DNA of 64,000 bases from CAVVAE01 sp963746185 (GTDB lineage: Bacteria; Actinomycetota; Actinomycetes; Propionibacteriales; Nocardioidaceae): NCBI GenBank assembly GCA_963746185.1, contig CAVVAE010000004.1:310001-374000 (forward strand). Direction: 5' to 3'. The position numbers and the translations under genes were made by a program. The notes beneath the pieces are model-generated. The model made no database searches, had not been told where the DNA came from, and worked only from the letters and a program-made list of their open reading frames with translations. Positions 8,011 through 17,311 of this stretch are shown here, one piece after another; the first letter of the stretch is position 1, and every line of letters begins with the position of its first letter.

Positions 8011-10603
8011 ATGCGACTTCTCGAGCGCGAGACCCAGCTCGCGACCCTCGCCCAGTACGGCGAGGAAGCCCGACACGGTCAGGGGCGCATGGTCCTGGTG
8101 GCCGGCGAGGCCGGAGTAGGCAAGTCCTCCGTGCTGGAGCAGCTTGAACACGACCTGCCCGATGCACGCTGGGGTTGGGGTGCTTGCGATGGACTCTTCA
8201 CACCGCGCCCGCTGGCCCCGCTACTCGACATCGGCAGTCAGCTCGGCGGCGAGTTGGCGGAGTTGTGCAGCGCCGATGCCCCGCGCGAGCAACTGTTCAC
8301 CGCGCTCCTTCGCGAGCTCGACGTCCCGGCGACGCTCACGGTGCTGGCCATCGAAGACGTTCACTGGGCGGACGAGGCCACTCTCGACCTGTTGCGCTTC
8401 CTGGGTCGGAGGATTCGCGACGTCCACGTCATGCTCGTGGTGACCTACCGCGACGACCGGATAGCCGTCGACGACCCGCTTCGCGTCGCCCTGGGCGAGC
8501 TCTCCACACAACGTACGACGCGGCGCCTGAGCCTTCCGACGCTGTCCGCGAACGCGGTCGCGGCACTCGCCGAGGGGACGGATCTGGAGACAGACACGCT
8601 GCACAAGCTCACGGGAGGCAATCCCTTCTTCGTGACCGAGGTTCTGCAGACAACCGCCGGAAACCTCCCCACGTCTGTGCGGGATGCCGTGCTCGCCCGG
8701 ATCGTCGACCTGAGTCCCAATGCCCGTCAGGTACTGGACGTCGCCGCTTTGATCGGTGCCCGCATCCAGCTCGATTTCCTGCAGTCGGTGACCGGTGCCA
8801 CCCCAGAGATCATCGACGAGCTTGTTGGCTGCGGCGTCATGGTTGGCGACGAGGATCGGCTGCGCTTCCGTCACGAGATCGCCAGGATGGCCGTGCAGGC
8901 AGCGATCGCCCCTCATCGCACCACACTCGCCCATCGCGCCATCCTGGACGCGTTGCGCTCAGCTGACGACAGCGACGACGCCCGGCTCGCGTATCACGCC
9001 GAAGGCGCAGGCGACGACGCGCTCGTCCTCAAGCACGCACCCCGTGCAGGCCGCCGCGCGTCGGAGCTCGCCGCCCACCGTGAGGCGGCCGCACAGTTCG
9101 AGCGTGCACTGCGGTCGGCCTCGGGCGCGGAAGCGAGAGAGCTCGCGACGTTGCATGACGAGCTTGCGCATGAGTTCGCGCTTGTCGATCGCTGGCAAGA
9201 CTCAGCCACCGCACGCGAAGAAGCGCTGCGACTTTGGCGCCTGGTGGGAGACCCGCTTCGTGAAGGCGACAGCCTGCGGTTGCTGTCACGCACGATGTGG
9301 CGGCTCTGCCGTGGCGAGGAAGCAGAGCGCGCGTCGGTCGCTGCGCTCACAGCTCTCGAACCGCTAGGCCCGAGCCCCGAACTGGCCTGGGCCTACGCCA
9401 ACATCGCCAACCACCGGCTCAACCGAGGCGAGCACGAGGAAGCGATCCGGCACGCACGACAGGCCCGGGAAGGTGGCCGAACCGCTCGGGCTCTCCGAGG
9501 TGATCACCGACGGGCTCAACACCGAAGCGTGCGCCGCTGCGGGGCTCGGTACGGTCTGGAGCCCGATGCTCCACCGTGCCTTGGAGGTCGCGAAGCAGAA
9601 TGGACTCGACGAACAGTCCGGCCGTGCCTACGCCAACCTCTACAGCATGTACTCCAGGAGCATGAAGATCGCCGAGGGTGAGGGCGTCCTCGTCGAAGGA
9701 ATTGCCTACTGCGACGAGCACGACATCAGCACGTTCGCGAACTGCCTCCGTGGCGAACGGGCGATCGTCCTGGAGAAGGTGGGGCGGTGGGACGAAGCCG
9801 AGGCACTCGCCGTGATGCAGCTGCAGCAGGCCGGCCCCTCTCCCGTGAATCGCCTCAACCCGCTGATCAGCCTCGGGCGAGTGCGTGCGCGTAGAGGCGA
9901 TCCCGCTGCATGGGAATGTCTCGACGAGGCGATAACCCTGGCCGACAGCCTTGACGAACAAGAATGGATCGTTCTCGTGAGGACGGCGCGGGCAGAGGCG
10001 AGCTGGCTCGAAGGCCGCGTTGACGATGCACTGAAAGAACTGGCATTGACCGACGCCGGGGCATCCAACAACGGTGCGCTTGAACGCAGCGCTGTTGCGG
10101 TCTGGCAACACCGCTTCACCGGCAGCGGTCCCACCGATGTCGACCCGCTGGAGCCGTTCGCGACCGAGCTGGCGGGCGAGCATGTCCGCGCAGCGCAGCT
10201 GTGGAACGACCGGGGGCTACGCTACGACGCTGCGATCGCGCTGATCGGCTCTGAGGATGAAGAGCTCCTTCGCGACGGGTTGACCCGGCTCGAAGCTCTC
10301 GGCGCCATCGCCGCCGCTCGACTGGTGCGCAACAAGATGCGCCGCCTCGGCGTGAAGTCCGTCCCGACCGGCGTACGTGCGACCACCAAGGCGCATCCGG
10401 CCGGGCTCACTCGCCGGGAGCACGAGGTCCTCGAGCTGATCTGTGACGGTCTGACCAACGACGAGATCTCGGCGCGACTCTTCGTGTCCGTCAGGACAGT
10501 GGACCACCACGTCTCGGCGATACTCGGCAAGCTGGGCGTCCCCTCGCGGAAAGTCGCCGCCACAGAGGCTGCGCGCTTGGGGCTGGTCGGCGCCGCAACA
10601 TAG
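8011..10603 (+). pseudogene. LuxR-family AAA (LAL-type) regulator, frameshifted
   Basis: Two adjoining frames make one large LuxR-type regulator of about 860 residues. The first (8011 to about 9472) has the AAA_16 ATPase with Walker A GEAGVGKSS, Walker B VLAIEDVHWAD, and TPR-like helices. The second (about 9473-10603) carries more TPR-like helices and the C-terminal LuxR helix-turn-helix (LTRREHEVLELICDGLTNDE, then VSVRTVDHHV). The break is at GAAGGTGG near 9470, where removing one G joins QARE to VAEPLGL. A sequencing error or a recent mutation would look the same. It lies between two copies of a secreted-protein cassette and may regulate them; no operator was identified. Confidence 0.75.
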
Positions 10604-10706
10604 GTAGCCAGCAGCGCAATCTGGGTAGCGATTCCCGATCCTGACTTGGGGTCTGTCGGACGAACCTTGACGTCATCCGATCAATCCCTAGTTAAGGAGC
10701 CGGCTC

Positions 10707-10958
10707 ATGCCGCTGTACATGGATGTCCACACCCTCGACGGACAAGTGACCGTCGAGGATGTCGCCAAGGCCCATATGGCCGACCTGCAGATCCAAAGCA
10801 AATACGACGTGCGCTACCTGCGCTACTGGGTGGACGAGGGAGCAGGGAAGATCTTCTGCCTCGTCGAGGCGCCCTCATCCGACGCGTCGACAACTGTCCA
10901 CCGAGAGGCGCACGGTCTCGTCGCAGAAGAGGTGTACGAAGTCAAGGAGGGGTCATGA
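10707..10958 (+). CDS. DUF4242 / SCO4226-like small protein
   Basis: The 83-residue product (MPLYMDVHTLDG..., ending VYEVKEGS) matches the DUF4242 family, whose Streptomyces member SCO4226 was described as nickel-binding. His8, His23, Cys54 and His67/71 could be ligands. The start follows AAGGAG at 10694-10699. The stop overlaps the next start (TGATG), so it is probably translated together with the secreted protein that follows. A remnant of the same gene precedes the paralogous secreted protein at 7319. Confidence 0.7.
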   Translation: MPLYMDVHTLDGQVTVEDVAKAHMADLQIQSKYDVRYLRYWVDEGAGKIFCLVEAPSSDASTTVHREAHGLVAEEVYEVKEGS

Positions 10959-11605
10959 TGCGCAAGACACGACTGATGGGCACCCTCGCCGCCACCGCGG
11001 CGCTCGTGCTGCCCCTGGCCGCCCAAACCCCGACTGCAACGGCTCACCCTGATCCGACAGCCCCGACTGACCGTCATCCGGCGGCCACGGCACACCATCA
11101 CCCGGCAGCCACGGCAAACAGTCACGACCGAGCCGCAGTGGCGGCGCGTCCGAGTCCGGTGGCGGCCGCTCGCGACGCCACCAGGAAGTTCCGCTCGTTC
11201 GTCACCGCCAAGAAGCACGGCTACGGATTGCTCAAGGATGCCAACGGCATCTCCTGCATCTCCATGCCGTCGATGGGTGGCATGGGGATCCACTTCGCCA
11301 AGGGCAGCCTCGTGGGTGACCCCAGAATCCTGCTCAAGCATCCCGAGGCACTGGTCTACGCCCGCCAGAACGGCCACCGGCGGCTCGTCGCCCTCGAGTA
11401 CGTCGTCCTGCGGAAAGCTTGGAACCGCGAGCACGGCTACAACGCTCCGCGTCCGCGACTCTACGGGCAACAGTTCAACTTCACGCCCGCAGGCAACCGG
11501 TTCGGGCTGCCGCCGTACTACTCCCTGCACGCCTGGGTCTGGAAACACAACCCGGCCGGCACGTTCGAGATGTGGAACCCGAACGTGCACTGCCGCTGCT
11601 GCTAG
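10958..11605 (+). CDS. secreted protein of unknown function, copy 2
   Basis: This 215-residue paralogue of the 7319-7933 product shares the signal peptide (MRKTRLMGTLAATAALVLP) and the same conserved C-terminal domain (GIHFAKGSLVGD, HPEALVYARQNGHRRLVALE, GLPPYYSLHAWVWKHNPAG). Its linker is longer and His/Pro/Thr-rich. The tail is NPNVHCRCC, adding two cysteines that copy 1 lacks. ATG 10958 is chosen over ATG 10955 because it aligns with the start of copy 1 and keeps the seven-base spacing to AAGGAGG. It is coupled to the DUF4242 gene. The function is unknown. Confidence 0.75.
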   Translation: MRKTRLMGTLAATAALVLPLAAQTPTATAHPDPTAPTDRHPAATAHHHPAATANSHDRAAVAARPSPVAAARDATRKFRSFVTAKKHGYGLLKDANGISCISMPSMGGMGIHFAKGSLVGDPRILLKHPEALVYARQNGHRRLVALEYVVLRKAWNREHGYNAPRPRLYGQQFNFTPAGNRFGLPPYYSLHAWVWKHNPAGTFEMWNPNVHCRCC

Positions 11606-12024
11606 ACGCTTGGCCGGCAGCCACGCGCGCCAGCAATGCAGCTCACGTAGCATCGCGGTTCGCCCCACGTCGTCCCTGCGTCGTGGGGCGAACCTCGGCC
11701 GTCGATCAGGCCCTTGACGGGGTCGGCCAGCCCCCAACAACGGAAGATCAACGACAAATCCGTCTTCTGCGCGGACGGCGACCCATGGGCTCCGTGATGC
11801 ATACCTGCTCTCGGTCCGCTTCCTCTCAACGAGGGAGGGTCGCTATCAACCGTTCGGTTCGATCGCCATCGTGCGTCGAGGTTACTCAGTCCGCTGCGGC
11901 GCAGGGCGACTTACGCTCGGTGAATTGGAGGACGTCATCCCCTCTCGCGAGGCTCGTCGCTTCTTCACAAATCGCACTCCGACACCCGACTGCGCTTAAG
12001 CAGCCGCCAACGACGGGCCGCACC
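11606..12024. other. intergenic region with a terminator, no supported gene
   Basis: A reading frame stays open through much of this stretch, but its translation is of random composition and no start has a ribosome binding site. Apart from the hairpin at 11657-11694 I see no structure. The promoter of the membrane protein gene at 12025 should lie here. Confidence 0.5.
11657..11694 (+). terminator. strong hairpin after secreted protein copy 2
   Basis: GGTTCGCCCCACG pairs perfectly with CGTGGGGCGAACC across 13 bp, with a 12-base loop that can pair further. No T-run follows. It lies about 50 bases after the stop of the secreted protein. Confidence 0.7.
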
Positions 12025-12714
12025 GTGACCGCAACTTTGACCGACGTGAGGGCGATCCCGCACGTCGCACCGCCGCACTCCGCGGCGCCACATTCCGCAC
12101 TGGTTTCCATCCTGCGCCGGGTCGGGATCACCCTGTTGGTCGCTTGTGTCATCCCGGCTGTCGTCTTCACGACGACCATGCTGGTGATCGACATCCGGGC
12201 TGCGCTCATCGCGGCTCTGCTTTGGTCGTACGGCGCAGTCTTTTGGCAGATGGCGACCGGGCGACGCAAGTCCGGGCTCCTCATCTTGACGGTCGCCGTG
12301 GTCACACTCCGGACATCGGTGGCGCTAGCCACGGGAAGCACTTTCCTCTACTTCCTCCAGCCGATTGCCACGGACGCACTTCTGGCCACCGTCTTCTTCG
12401 GCTCGCTAGCCACCGCCCGACCCGTGGTCTCGCGACTGGCCGGCGACTTCTACCCGATCACCGCCGAGCTGGCTCAGCGACCACGCATCCGCCGACTGTT
12501 CTGGCACCTGACCTTCATGTGGGCGGCGCTGTCCCTGACCAAGGCCGTCATGACCTACTGGTTGCTGCAGTCTCAGTCCGTCGAGGCTTTCGTGGTGATC
12601 AAGAGCGCTTCGGTGCTCTCCATCAACGCCATCGCCGTCGGCACGACGATCTGCGCGGCAGTCTGGGTCGCCCGCAAAGAGGGCCTCCTCGGCTCTTCGC
12701 TGGCAACCGCCTGA
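12025..12714 (+). CDS. VC0807-like integral membrane protein, copy 1
   Basis: The product has about 229 residues and five or six hydrophobic segments, starting with SILRRVGITLLVACVIPAVV. Conserved-looking motifs are GSTFLYFLQPIATD, DFYPITAELAQRPRIRRLFW and VARKEGLLGSS. It is strongly similar to the product of 25747-26466 and to the broad VC0807 family of small membrane proteins with no assigned role. GTG 12025 is chosen because it gives an N-terminus like that of the paralogue; the Shine-Dalgarno is weak and the exact start is uncertain. Confidence 0.65.
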   Translation: MTATLTDVRAIPHVAPPHSAAPHSALVSILRRVGITLLVACVIPAVVFTTTMLVIDIRAALIAALLWSYGAVFWQMATGRRKSGLLILTVAVVTLRTSVALATGSTFLYFLQPIATDALLATVFFGSLATARPVVSRLAGDFYPITAELAQRPRIRRLFWHLTFMWAALSLTKAVMTYWLLQSQSVEAFVVIKSASVLSINAIAVGTTICAAVWVARKEGLLGSSLATA

Positions 12715-12732
12715 CGCGACAGCTCCAGACTG

Positions 12733-13119
12733 TTAGGGGTTGCGTGTTGCGCGAATCGTCGGGCTGGTGTCAGCCTTGCAGTCGTCGGTTGCGCGGACGC
12801 GAGCATAGAACCTGCCCTCGGTCCCCGTTTGGCCCGTCGACCACTTGTACAGGTTCCCCTGCTTCGACGCCGTGTCCATGGCGAAACGTTCATCATCGCC
12901 GCCGCCACGCGCACCCCGCTGCTTGAACACGATGACCAGGCGGTCTTTCGCGCACAGCCGCGGCCTGGGGCTCTTCACCAAGCCGGACAGATCAGTGCCC
13001 TCCGCCTTGATGGTGACCGTCGTCTTCGCCTTCGCCGGGGCGGCAGCGGTGGCACCGCCGATAAGCCCTAGGGCGAGACCCACGGCCATCACTGGCGCTG
13101 CCAAAAGTTTCCCTCGCAT
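12733..13119 (-). CDS. secreted protein of unknown function
   Basis: The 128-residue precursor starts MRGKLLAAPVMAVGLALGL, a signal peptide ending near GGATAAAPAKA. The mature part is basic, has two Cys (LCAKD and DDCKAD) that could form a disulfide, and looks beta-rich, with a KTTVTIKAEGTDLSG start. GGAGG precedes the ATG by six bases. Its start overlaps the stop of the PAP2 gene by one base, so the two are co-translated. No family recognised. Confidence 0.65.
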   Translation of the reverse strand: MRGKLLAAPVMAVGLALGLIGGATAAAPAKAKTTVTIKAEGTDLSGLVKSPRPRLCAKDRLVIVFKQRGARGGGDDERFAMDTASKQGNLYKWSTGQTGTEGRFYARVRATDDCKADTSPTIRATRNP

Positions 13120-13952
13120 CACAAACCTCCGTTGACGCTCCCACTTCGTGTCGTGAGAGTAGGCCCCATTTGCGAGGAGTGCCACCCTGATCGTCGACTG
13201 GGGCGCCTGACCCGGCGGCTCAGCCAATCTCCGAGGTACGCGCACCCGACACCTGCGAGTACGTCGAGGAGGTAGTGATTGGCGGTGCCCATCACGACCA
13301 CGCTCATGAGCACCGGATAGGTCCAGCCCCACCCCAGTAGTGCCGGACTGCCGCTGTGTCTGCGCAGACAGAGGGCGACCCACACCGCCCAGCCGACGTG
13401 CAACGAGGGGAACGCGGCGTACTGGTTGCTGAGTGCCTCCATGCCGCGCGGAGCGCTCGCGGCATCGCCCCACCAGCCCAGGTCGCTGAACACCGCCATC
13501 GTGTCGGTCCAACCGGAGTCGAGCAGGCGAGGCGGCGCCGTAGGGAGCAGCCAATACCCCACGAGTCCGATCACGGTGGCGATCAGGAGAGCGTTCCGAG
13601 CCTGCCGGTAGTCGGCATGCCGGCGTACAGCCATCCACACGAGAACGACGGGAGTCACCAGGTAGTGCATGGTCGCGTACACGTACGCGGATGCGAGCCC
13701 GAGCACCGGGACGGCAGTCATCAGCTGGTTCAACGGCTTCTCGACGTCCAGGGCGGCGAGGGTTTCGAGATCGAGGATCTGCTGTCCACGGGCATGGGCG
13801 GCGTCGATGTGGACACCGATCACGGCTCGGGCGAGCATGTAGCCGACGTACAGCAGGGCTAGGAGCCCGAGCTCGTTGAACCAGCGCACCCGACCGTGGG
13901 TACGCCGGATCGGTCCCGTGGTCGGGATAGTGACGCTCGCCTCGTGGGCCAT
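13119..13952 (-). CDS. PAP2-superfamily membrane phosphatase/phosphotransferase
   Basis: The protein has about 277 residues and several transmembrane segments. It shows the PAP2 signature parts typical of the inositol-phosphotransferase Aur1/Ipt1-like branch: AAFPSLHVGWAVW (catalytic His) and GTANHYLLDVLAG (second His and Asp). NQ precedes AAFPSLH as in that branch. Such proteins transfer or remove phosphate from lipid head groups at the outer membrane face. ATG 13952 is preferred because AGAGG lies six bases upstream; an ATG five codons earlier is possible. It leads into the secreted-protein gene at 13119. Confidence 0.8.
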   Translation of the reverse strand: MAHEASVTIPTTGPIRRTHGRVRWFNELGLLALLYVGYMLARAVIGVHIDAAHARGQQILDLETLAALDVEKPLNQLMTAVPVLGLASAYVYATMHYLVTPVVLVWMAVRRHADYRQARNALLIATVIGLVGYWLLPTAPPRLLDSGWTDTMAVFSDLGWWGDAASAPRGMEALSNQYAAFPSLHVGWAVWVALCLRRHSGSPALLGWGWTYPVLMSVVVMGTANHYLLDVLAGVGCAYLGDWLSRRVRRPSRRSGWHSSQMGPTLTTRSGSVNGGL

Positions 13953-14065
13953 GGCAGCCTCTTTCATGCTGCTTCACCATGGCCGTTCTTCGGCATACTG
14001 ACATCGGGGATGTCACTGGTTGCGTCACCGGCGCTGCTGCGGGGGCATCAGGGTTGTGAACGGGT

Positions 14066-14917
14066 CTACGGGCGCCAGATGTCGATCGCGCTCTCGCGCA
14101 TCTGCTCGCTGAATGGCCCGTCAGGGCTCACTGCTCGAAGCAGCTCACGGAGTTCGTCTTCGAAGGACTGGCGCCGGTCACCGAACAGGTGGGGGGCCGC
14201 GCCGGACAAGGAGAACACGCTGGCGACAATGTCATCGACATCCCGGACGACGAGTGGGCCGGGTACCTCGACCCGGTTCGGATCGGTGAAGCCGGCAGCG
14301 CGATAGATCTCAGCCTCGTGGTTGGCCATCTCGGCATCACTGGCCGTGACGTCGGGCAGCGTGCCTTGTCCTGCACGGCGTTGCGGACCCAGATAACTCT
14401 TGATCAGGCGGTCGATCTCTTGGCGGGGTGGCCTGGGATAGGGCAGAGCCGCATTGCTCTCGATGCCTTGATGGGTCGTGGCGCGCAGATGCACCAGCGC
14501 GCCGTCCTCGGCCAGCACGCCATGGAGGAGGCGGGCCACCAGAGCGCGGTCCATCCAGTGAAACGCTTGCGCCAAGGTGGCCACTCGGTAGGGGCCGAAA
14601 TCCGGCGGCAGGTCTTCAGCACGCATGTTGACCCACTCGACGTTCGTGATCCCGGCTGCGGTGGCCTGTCGTTGGCCCTCAGCGAGCATGTGCGGGTCGG
14701 CGTCGAGCCCCGTGGCGTGCTCGAACAACCCAGCGAGCAGCAGGGTCAGGGATCCCGGCCCGCAACCGACATCGAGGAGACGACCACTGCCGTCGAGCTT
14801 CAGCTCCGCGGCCAGGCAGTCGGCCAGCTCTTGCGTATAGGGGACCCGGCCCTGGACGTAGTACGCCGCGCTGCCCAGATACAGCGACGGATCCCATTCC
14901 CACCCGGCATCGGTCAC
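14066..14917 (-). CDS. class I SAM-dependent methyltransferase
   Basis: The product has about 283 residues. Motif I is LLDVGCGPGSLTLLLAG and motif II includes GLDADPHML, both standard for SAM binding in methyltransferase_11/25 type enzymes. AQAFHWMD fits the post-motif III region. No substrate is evident. GTG 14917 gives the natural N-terminus TDAGWEWDPSLYLG; an upstream TTG at 14953 would add 12 residues. It is transcribed divergently from the VOC gene at 15013. Confidence 0.8.
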   Translation of the reverse strand: MTDAGWEWDPSLYLGSAAYYVQGRVPYTQELADCLAAELKLDGSGRLLDVGCGPGSLTLLLAGLFEHATGLDADPHMLAEGQRQATAAGITNVEWVNMRAEDLPPDFGPYRVATLAQAFHWMDRALVARLLHGVLAEDGALVHLRATTHQGIESNAALPYPRPPRQEIDRLIKSYLGPQRRAGQGTLPDVTASDAEMANHEAEIYRAAGFTDPNRVEVPGPLVVRDVDDIVASVFSLSGAAPHLFGDRRQSFEDELRELLRAVSPDGPFSEQMRESAIDIWRP

Positions 14918-15012
14918 GTGTCCAGTTTGCCCCGCCGGCACGCCTAGGAACAATGGACGGCCTCAGGTGTTGTCATGGTGACCACACGATCGTCGAAGAA
15001 GGAGGAGATCTC

Positions 15013-15339
15013 ATGGCCGTCTCGCCTGGAGCACTGGTGTTGAACGTTTCGGATGCCGGCCGGGCAGCGGAGTTCTGGAGCCAGGCCCTCGGATACGTCC
15101 GACAACAGGATGCGCCGGACTTTCTCGTCCCTCCGAACGGTGAAGGGCTGCGACTACACCTCGACGACGAGGATCGGACTCACCTCGACCTGTGGATCGA
15201 TCGGGAGTCCGACGTCGATACGGAGGTGGGCCGGCTCGTTTCACTCGGCGCGACGAGGGTGGACTGGGTCTATCCCGAAGACGCGGACTTCGTCGTCCTC
15301 GCCGACACCGAGGGCAATCTGTTCTGCGTCATCAAATAA
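15013..15339 (+). CDS. VOC (glyoxalase/bleomycin-resistance fold) protein
   Basis: The 108-residue single-domain protein shows the VOC pattern: ALVLNVSDAGRAAEFWSQAL at the start, LHLDLWIDRE in the middle (metal-ligand position) and DFVVLADTEGNLFCVIK at the end. AAGGAGGAG lies just before ATG 15013, so an in-frame start 60 bases earlier is rejected. The substrate is unknown. A bidirectional hairpin follows. Confidence 0.8.
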   Translation: MAVSPGALVLNVSDAGRAAEFWSQALGYVRQQDAPDFLVPPNGEGLRLHLDDEDRTHLDLWIDRESDVDTEVGRLVSLGATRVDWVYPEDADFVVLADTEGNLFCVIK

Positions 15340-15354
15340 GTCCGAGTTGACATG

Positions 15355-15392
15355 GCCGAGCCACGGCCCCGCGATCCAGACCGTGGCTCGGC
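15355..15392 (+). terminator. bidirectional terminator hairpin
   Basis: GCCGAGCCACGG and CCGTGGCTCGGC form a perfect 12-bp stem with a 14-base loop. It sits between the converging VOC (+) and DUF6069 (-) genes and can serve both. Confidence 0.7.
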
Positions 15393-15403
15393 AACTTCGC
15401 TTG

Positions 15404-15832
15404 TCAGTAAGTGAGTCTCCGGGCGATCACGGGGATGACGATCACCGCCGCGACGAGGTGGATCAGCACCAGTGTCATGGCCGTCGTCAGGTTCGCGTCT
15501 ACGAGGAAGGGGGGCACGAGCGACACGGCGGTCAGGGCCACGGCCACTCGGACGAACGTCCGGGCAGGCTGCCCACTCCAGCGCCGTAGCCCTGCAGCGA
15601 TCGCCAGGCCGATAATAGAGAAGAGGAAGGTGAGATTGGCGAACCCCATCAAGGGGACGGCCTCCCCGCCGTCGGGCATTTCGAAGTCGACACCGGCGGC
15701 CTTGGCGAGCGCAGCGACGAGCGTGGTGCTCGCGGCTGCGGTGACAGCGGCGGCCAAACCGGGGACGACGAGACCACGCCGGCGCGGCTGCACGGCGATC
15801 GAAACAGTGGACTGAGTCTGCGTGGTGGTCAT
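15404..15832 (-). CDS. DUF6069-family membrane protein
   Basis: The 142-residue protein has four hydrophobic segments, beginning LVVPGLAAAVTAAASTTLVA. It resembles the actinobacterial DUF6069 family, usually paired with a TetR regulator, and that is the case here. Transcription is divergent from the TetR gene at 15952, with two palindromes in the shared upstream region that are likely operators. No function is assigned to the family. Confidence 0.65.
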   Translation of the reverse strand: MTTTQTQSTVSIAVQPRRRGLVVPGLAAAVTAAASTTLVAALAKAAGVDFEMPDGGEAVPLMGFANLTFLFSIIGLAIAAGLRRWSGQPARTFVRVAVALTAVSLVPPFLVDANLTTAMTLVLIHLVAAVIVIPVIARRLTY

Positions 15833-15870
15833 GTCGGTCCTTTCATAGCGGGAGAAGTTCTCCTCGGATT

Positions 15871-15908
15871 AGTGTCTTGCAGACACTGTTTCCAACAGAT
15901 ACTGTATC
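15871..15908. promoter_or_regulatory. paired palindromes, probable TetR operators
   Basis: AGTGTCT-TGC-AGACACT (15871-15887) is a perfect palindrome with 7-base arms. GATACTGTATC (15898-15908) is a second one. The right half of the first (AGACACTGT) and the left half of the second (AGATACTGT) differ by one base. They lie between the divergent DUF6069 and TetR genes, where autoregulation and control of the membrane protein would be expected. Confidence 0.6.
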
Positions 15909-15951
15909 CCTTACCCACAGTTGTCAAGTCCTAATTTTCAGAGGAATTCCC

Positions 15952-16668
15952 ATGGCCGAGCAGATGCGTGAGGAGCAGTCCAACCAGACAGCCGAGCTGC
16001 TCTGGGGGATGCGGGCCGCACCCACCCGCGGCCCCAAGGCAACCCTCACCGTCGAGCGGATCGCGGCCGTGGCCGTGGCCGTGGCCGACGCCGACGGCAT
16101 CGAGAACGTCTCGATGCAGGGAGTCGCGGAACGCCTGGACTTCACCAAGATGTCTTTGTACCGCCACGTCTCCGGGAAGTCCGACCTGGTCGCCGTGATG
16201 ATCGAGTACGCCGTCGGAGAACCTCCGGACCTGCACCGGGTCAGAGGCGGTTGGCGGCCTCGACTCGAACGTTGGGCCCGGTCGTTGTCAGCCAGCTGGG
16301 AGGAGCATCCCTGGCTTCCCGGAGTCACGGTCGGCGATCGGGTGATGGGCCCGAGGGAGATGGGATGGGTCGAAGCCGCGGTCGCGGCGCTCGGTGACAC
16401 GCCGCTGTCCCCGACCGAGCGGATGGACGTTGTCACCCTGATGAGCGGGCACATCCGCAACACTCAGGCGCTGGACGTGGCAGGCACCCAGCCGTGGCAT
16501 GACCGGAGTCACGTCGACCTGCTCCGGGGACAGCCCGAGCGGTTCCCCGCTCTTCATGAGCTCGAGGCGAGCCGGACCCGAACGCGGACCCCTCGCCAGA
16601 CGCGCGACTTCGGCCTCAAGTGCGTGCTCGACGGCGTCGAGAAGGCGATCGACGACGCAGCAGCCTGA
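15952..16668 (+). CDS. TetR/AcrR-family regulator
   Basis: The 238-residue protein has an N-terminal helix-turn-helix: ERIAAVAVAVADADGIENVS, then MQGVAERLDFTKMSLYRHVS with the usual KxSLYRHV recognition helix. A TetR_C-type ligand domain follows. ATG 15952 is chosen because it follows GAGGAA and the gene is divergent from the DUF6069 gene. The palindromes at 15871-15908 are the likely binding sites. The ligand is unknown. Confidence 0.85.
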   Translation: MAEQMREEQSNQTAELLWGMRAAPTRGPKATLTVERIAAVAVAVADADGIENVSMQGVAERLDFTKMSLYRHVSGKSDLVAVMIEYAVGEPPDLHRVRGGWRPRLERWARSLSASWEEHPWLPGVTVGDRVMGPREMGWVEAAVAALGDTPLSPTERMDVVTLMSGHIRNTQALDVAGTQPWHDRSHVDLLRGQPERFPALHELEASRTRTRTPRQTRDFGLKCVLDGVEKAIDDAAA

Positions 16669-16729
16669 TGCAACCTGAGCCCGGCCCGACTGCCACGTTG
16701 CCGAGCGGCGGGGCTCCGTGTTGCGGAGG

Positions 16730-17311
16730 TCATTTCAGGATGCGGAAGCGCAGGTGGGCCGCGACAGGTGTCTCGACCACCTCAAGGGGTTCGAGCTGGA
16801 CATGTTCCGCCGTGAACTGCTCGAACATCCTGGTACCGCTGCCGAAGAGCACCGGAATCAGGTGAACCGAGATCTCATCAACCAAGCCGGCAGCCAAGAA
16901 CTGCTGACCGAGGTCAGCACCACCCATTACCACGACGTCCTTGTCACCTGCAGCAGAACGTGCGTCGCGAAGAGCGCTCTCGATCCCCTCGGTCACGAAG
17001 GTGTACACGCCGCCCTCGGGACTTTCCGCGGGTGCCTGGTGCGTCACCACAAAGACCGGTCGACGAGCATCTCCTGAGGGTCCGTCGGCGCCCCACCATG
17101 GCACCGAGGTGTCGTACGTCGTGCGGCCCGCGATGACTGCGCCGAGCCCACCAGCCCAGTCCGCCAGCAGCTTGCTGCTGCGATCGTCGACTCCCGTCGC
17201 CCACTCCACCAGTTGCAGGCCGCCGGGACCCATCGGCTCCTCCGCCGTGCGGTTCGCGGCAGTCATGAACCCGTCCAACGACATGCTGACATCGAATATG
17301 ACCTTGTTCAC
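16730..17311 (-). CDS. RibD C-terminal/dihydrofolate-reductase-like protein
   Basis: The 193-residue protein has the RibD_C fold: KVIFDVSMSLDGFM at the N-terminus, VIAGRTTYDTSVPWWG, VVVMGGADLGQQFLAAGLVD with the NADPH-binding Gly-Gly, and a closing HLIPVLFGSGTRMF. Free-standing members are often annotated as dihydrofolate reductase family; none of the visible residues fixes the substrate. GTG 17311 gives the family-like N-terminus and follows GGGGAGA. Confidence 0.8.
   Translation of the reverse strand: MNKVIFDVSMSLDGFMTAANRTAEEPMGPGGLQLVEWATGVDDRSSKLLADWAGGLGAVIAGRTTYDTSVPWWGADGPSGDARRPVFVVTHQAPAESPEGGVYTFVTEGIESALRDARSAAGDKDVVVMGGADLGQQFLAAGLVDEISVHLIPVLFGSGTRMFEQFTAEHVQLEPLEVVETPVAAHLRFRILK

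Noticed and set aside
10667..10694. TTGACG / TAGTTA promoter before the DUF4242 gene
   Set aside because: Spacing is acceptable, but transcription would start after the ribosome binding site AAGGAG, so it cannot serve this start.
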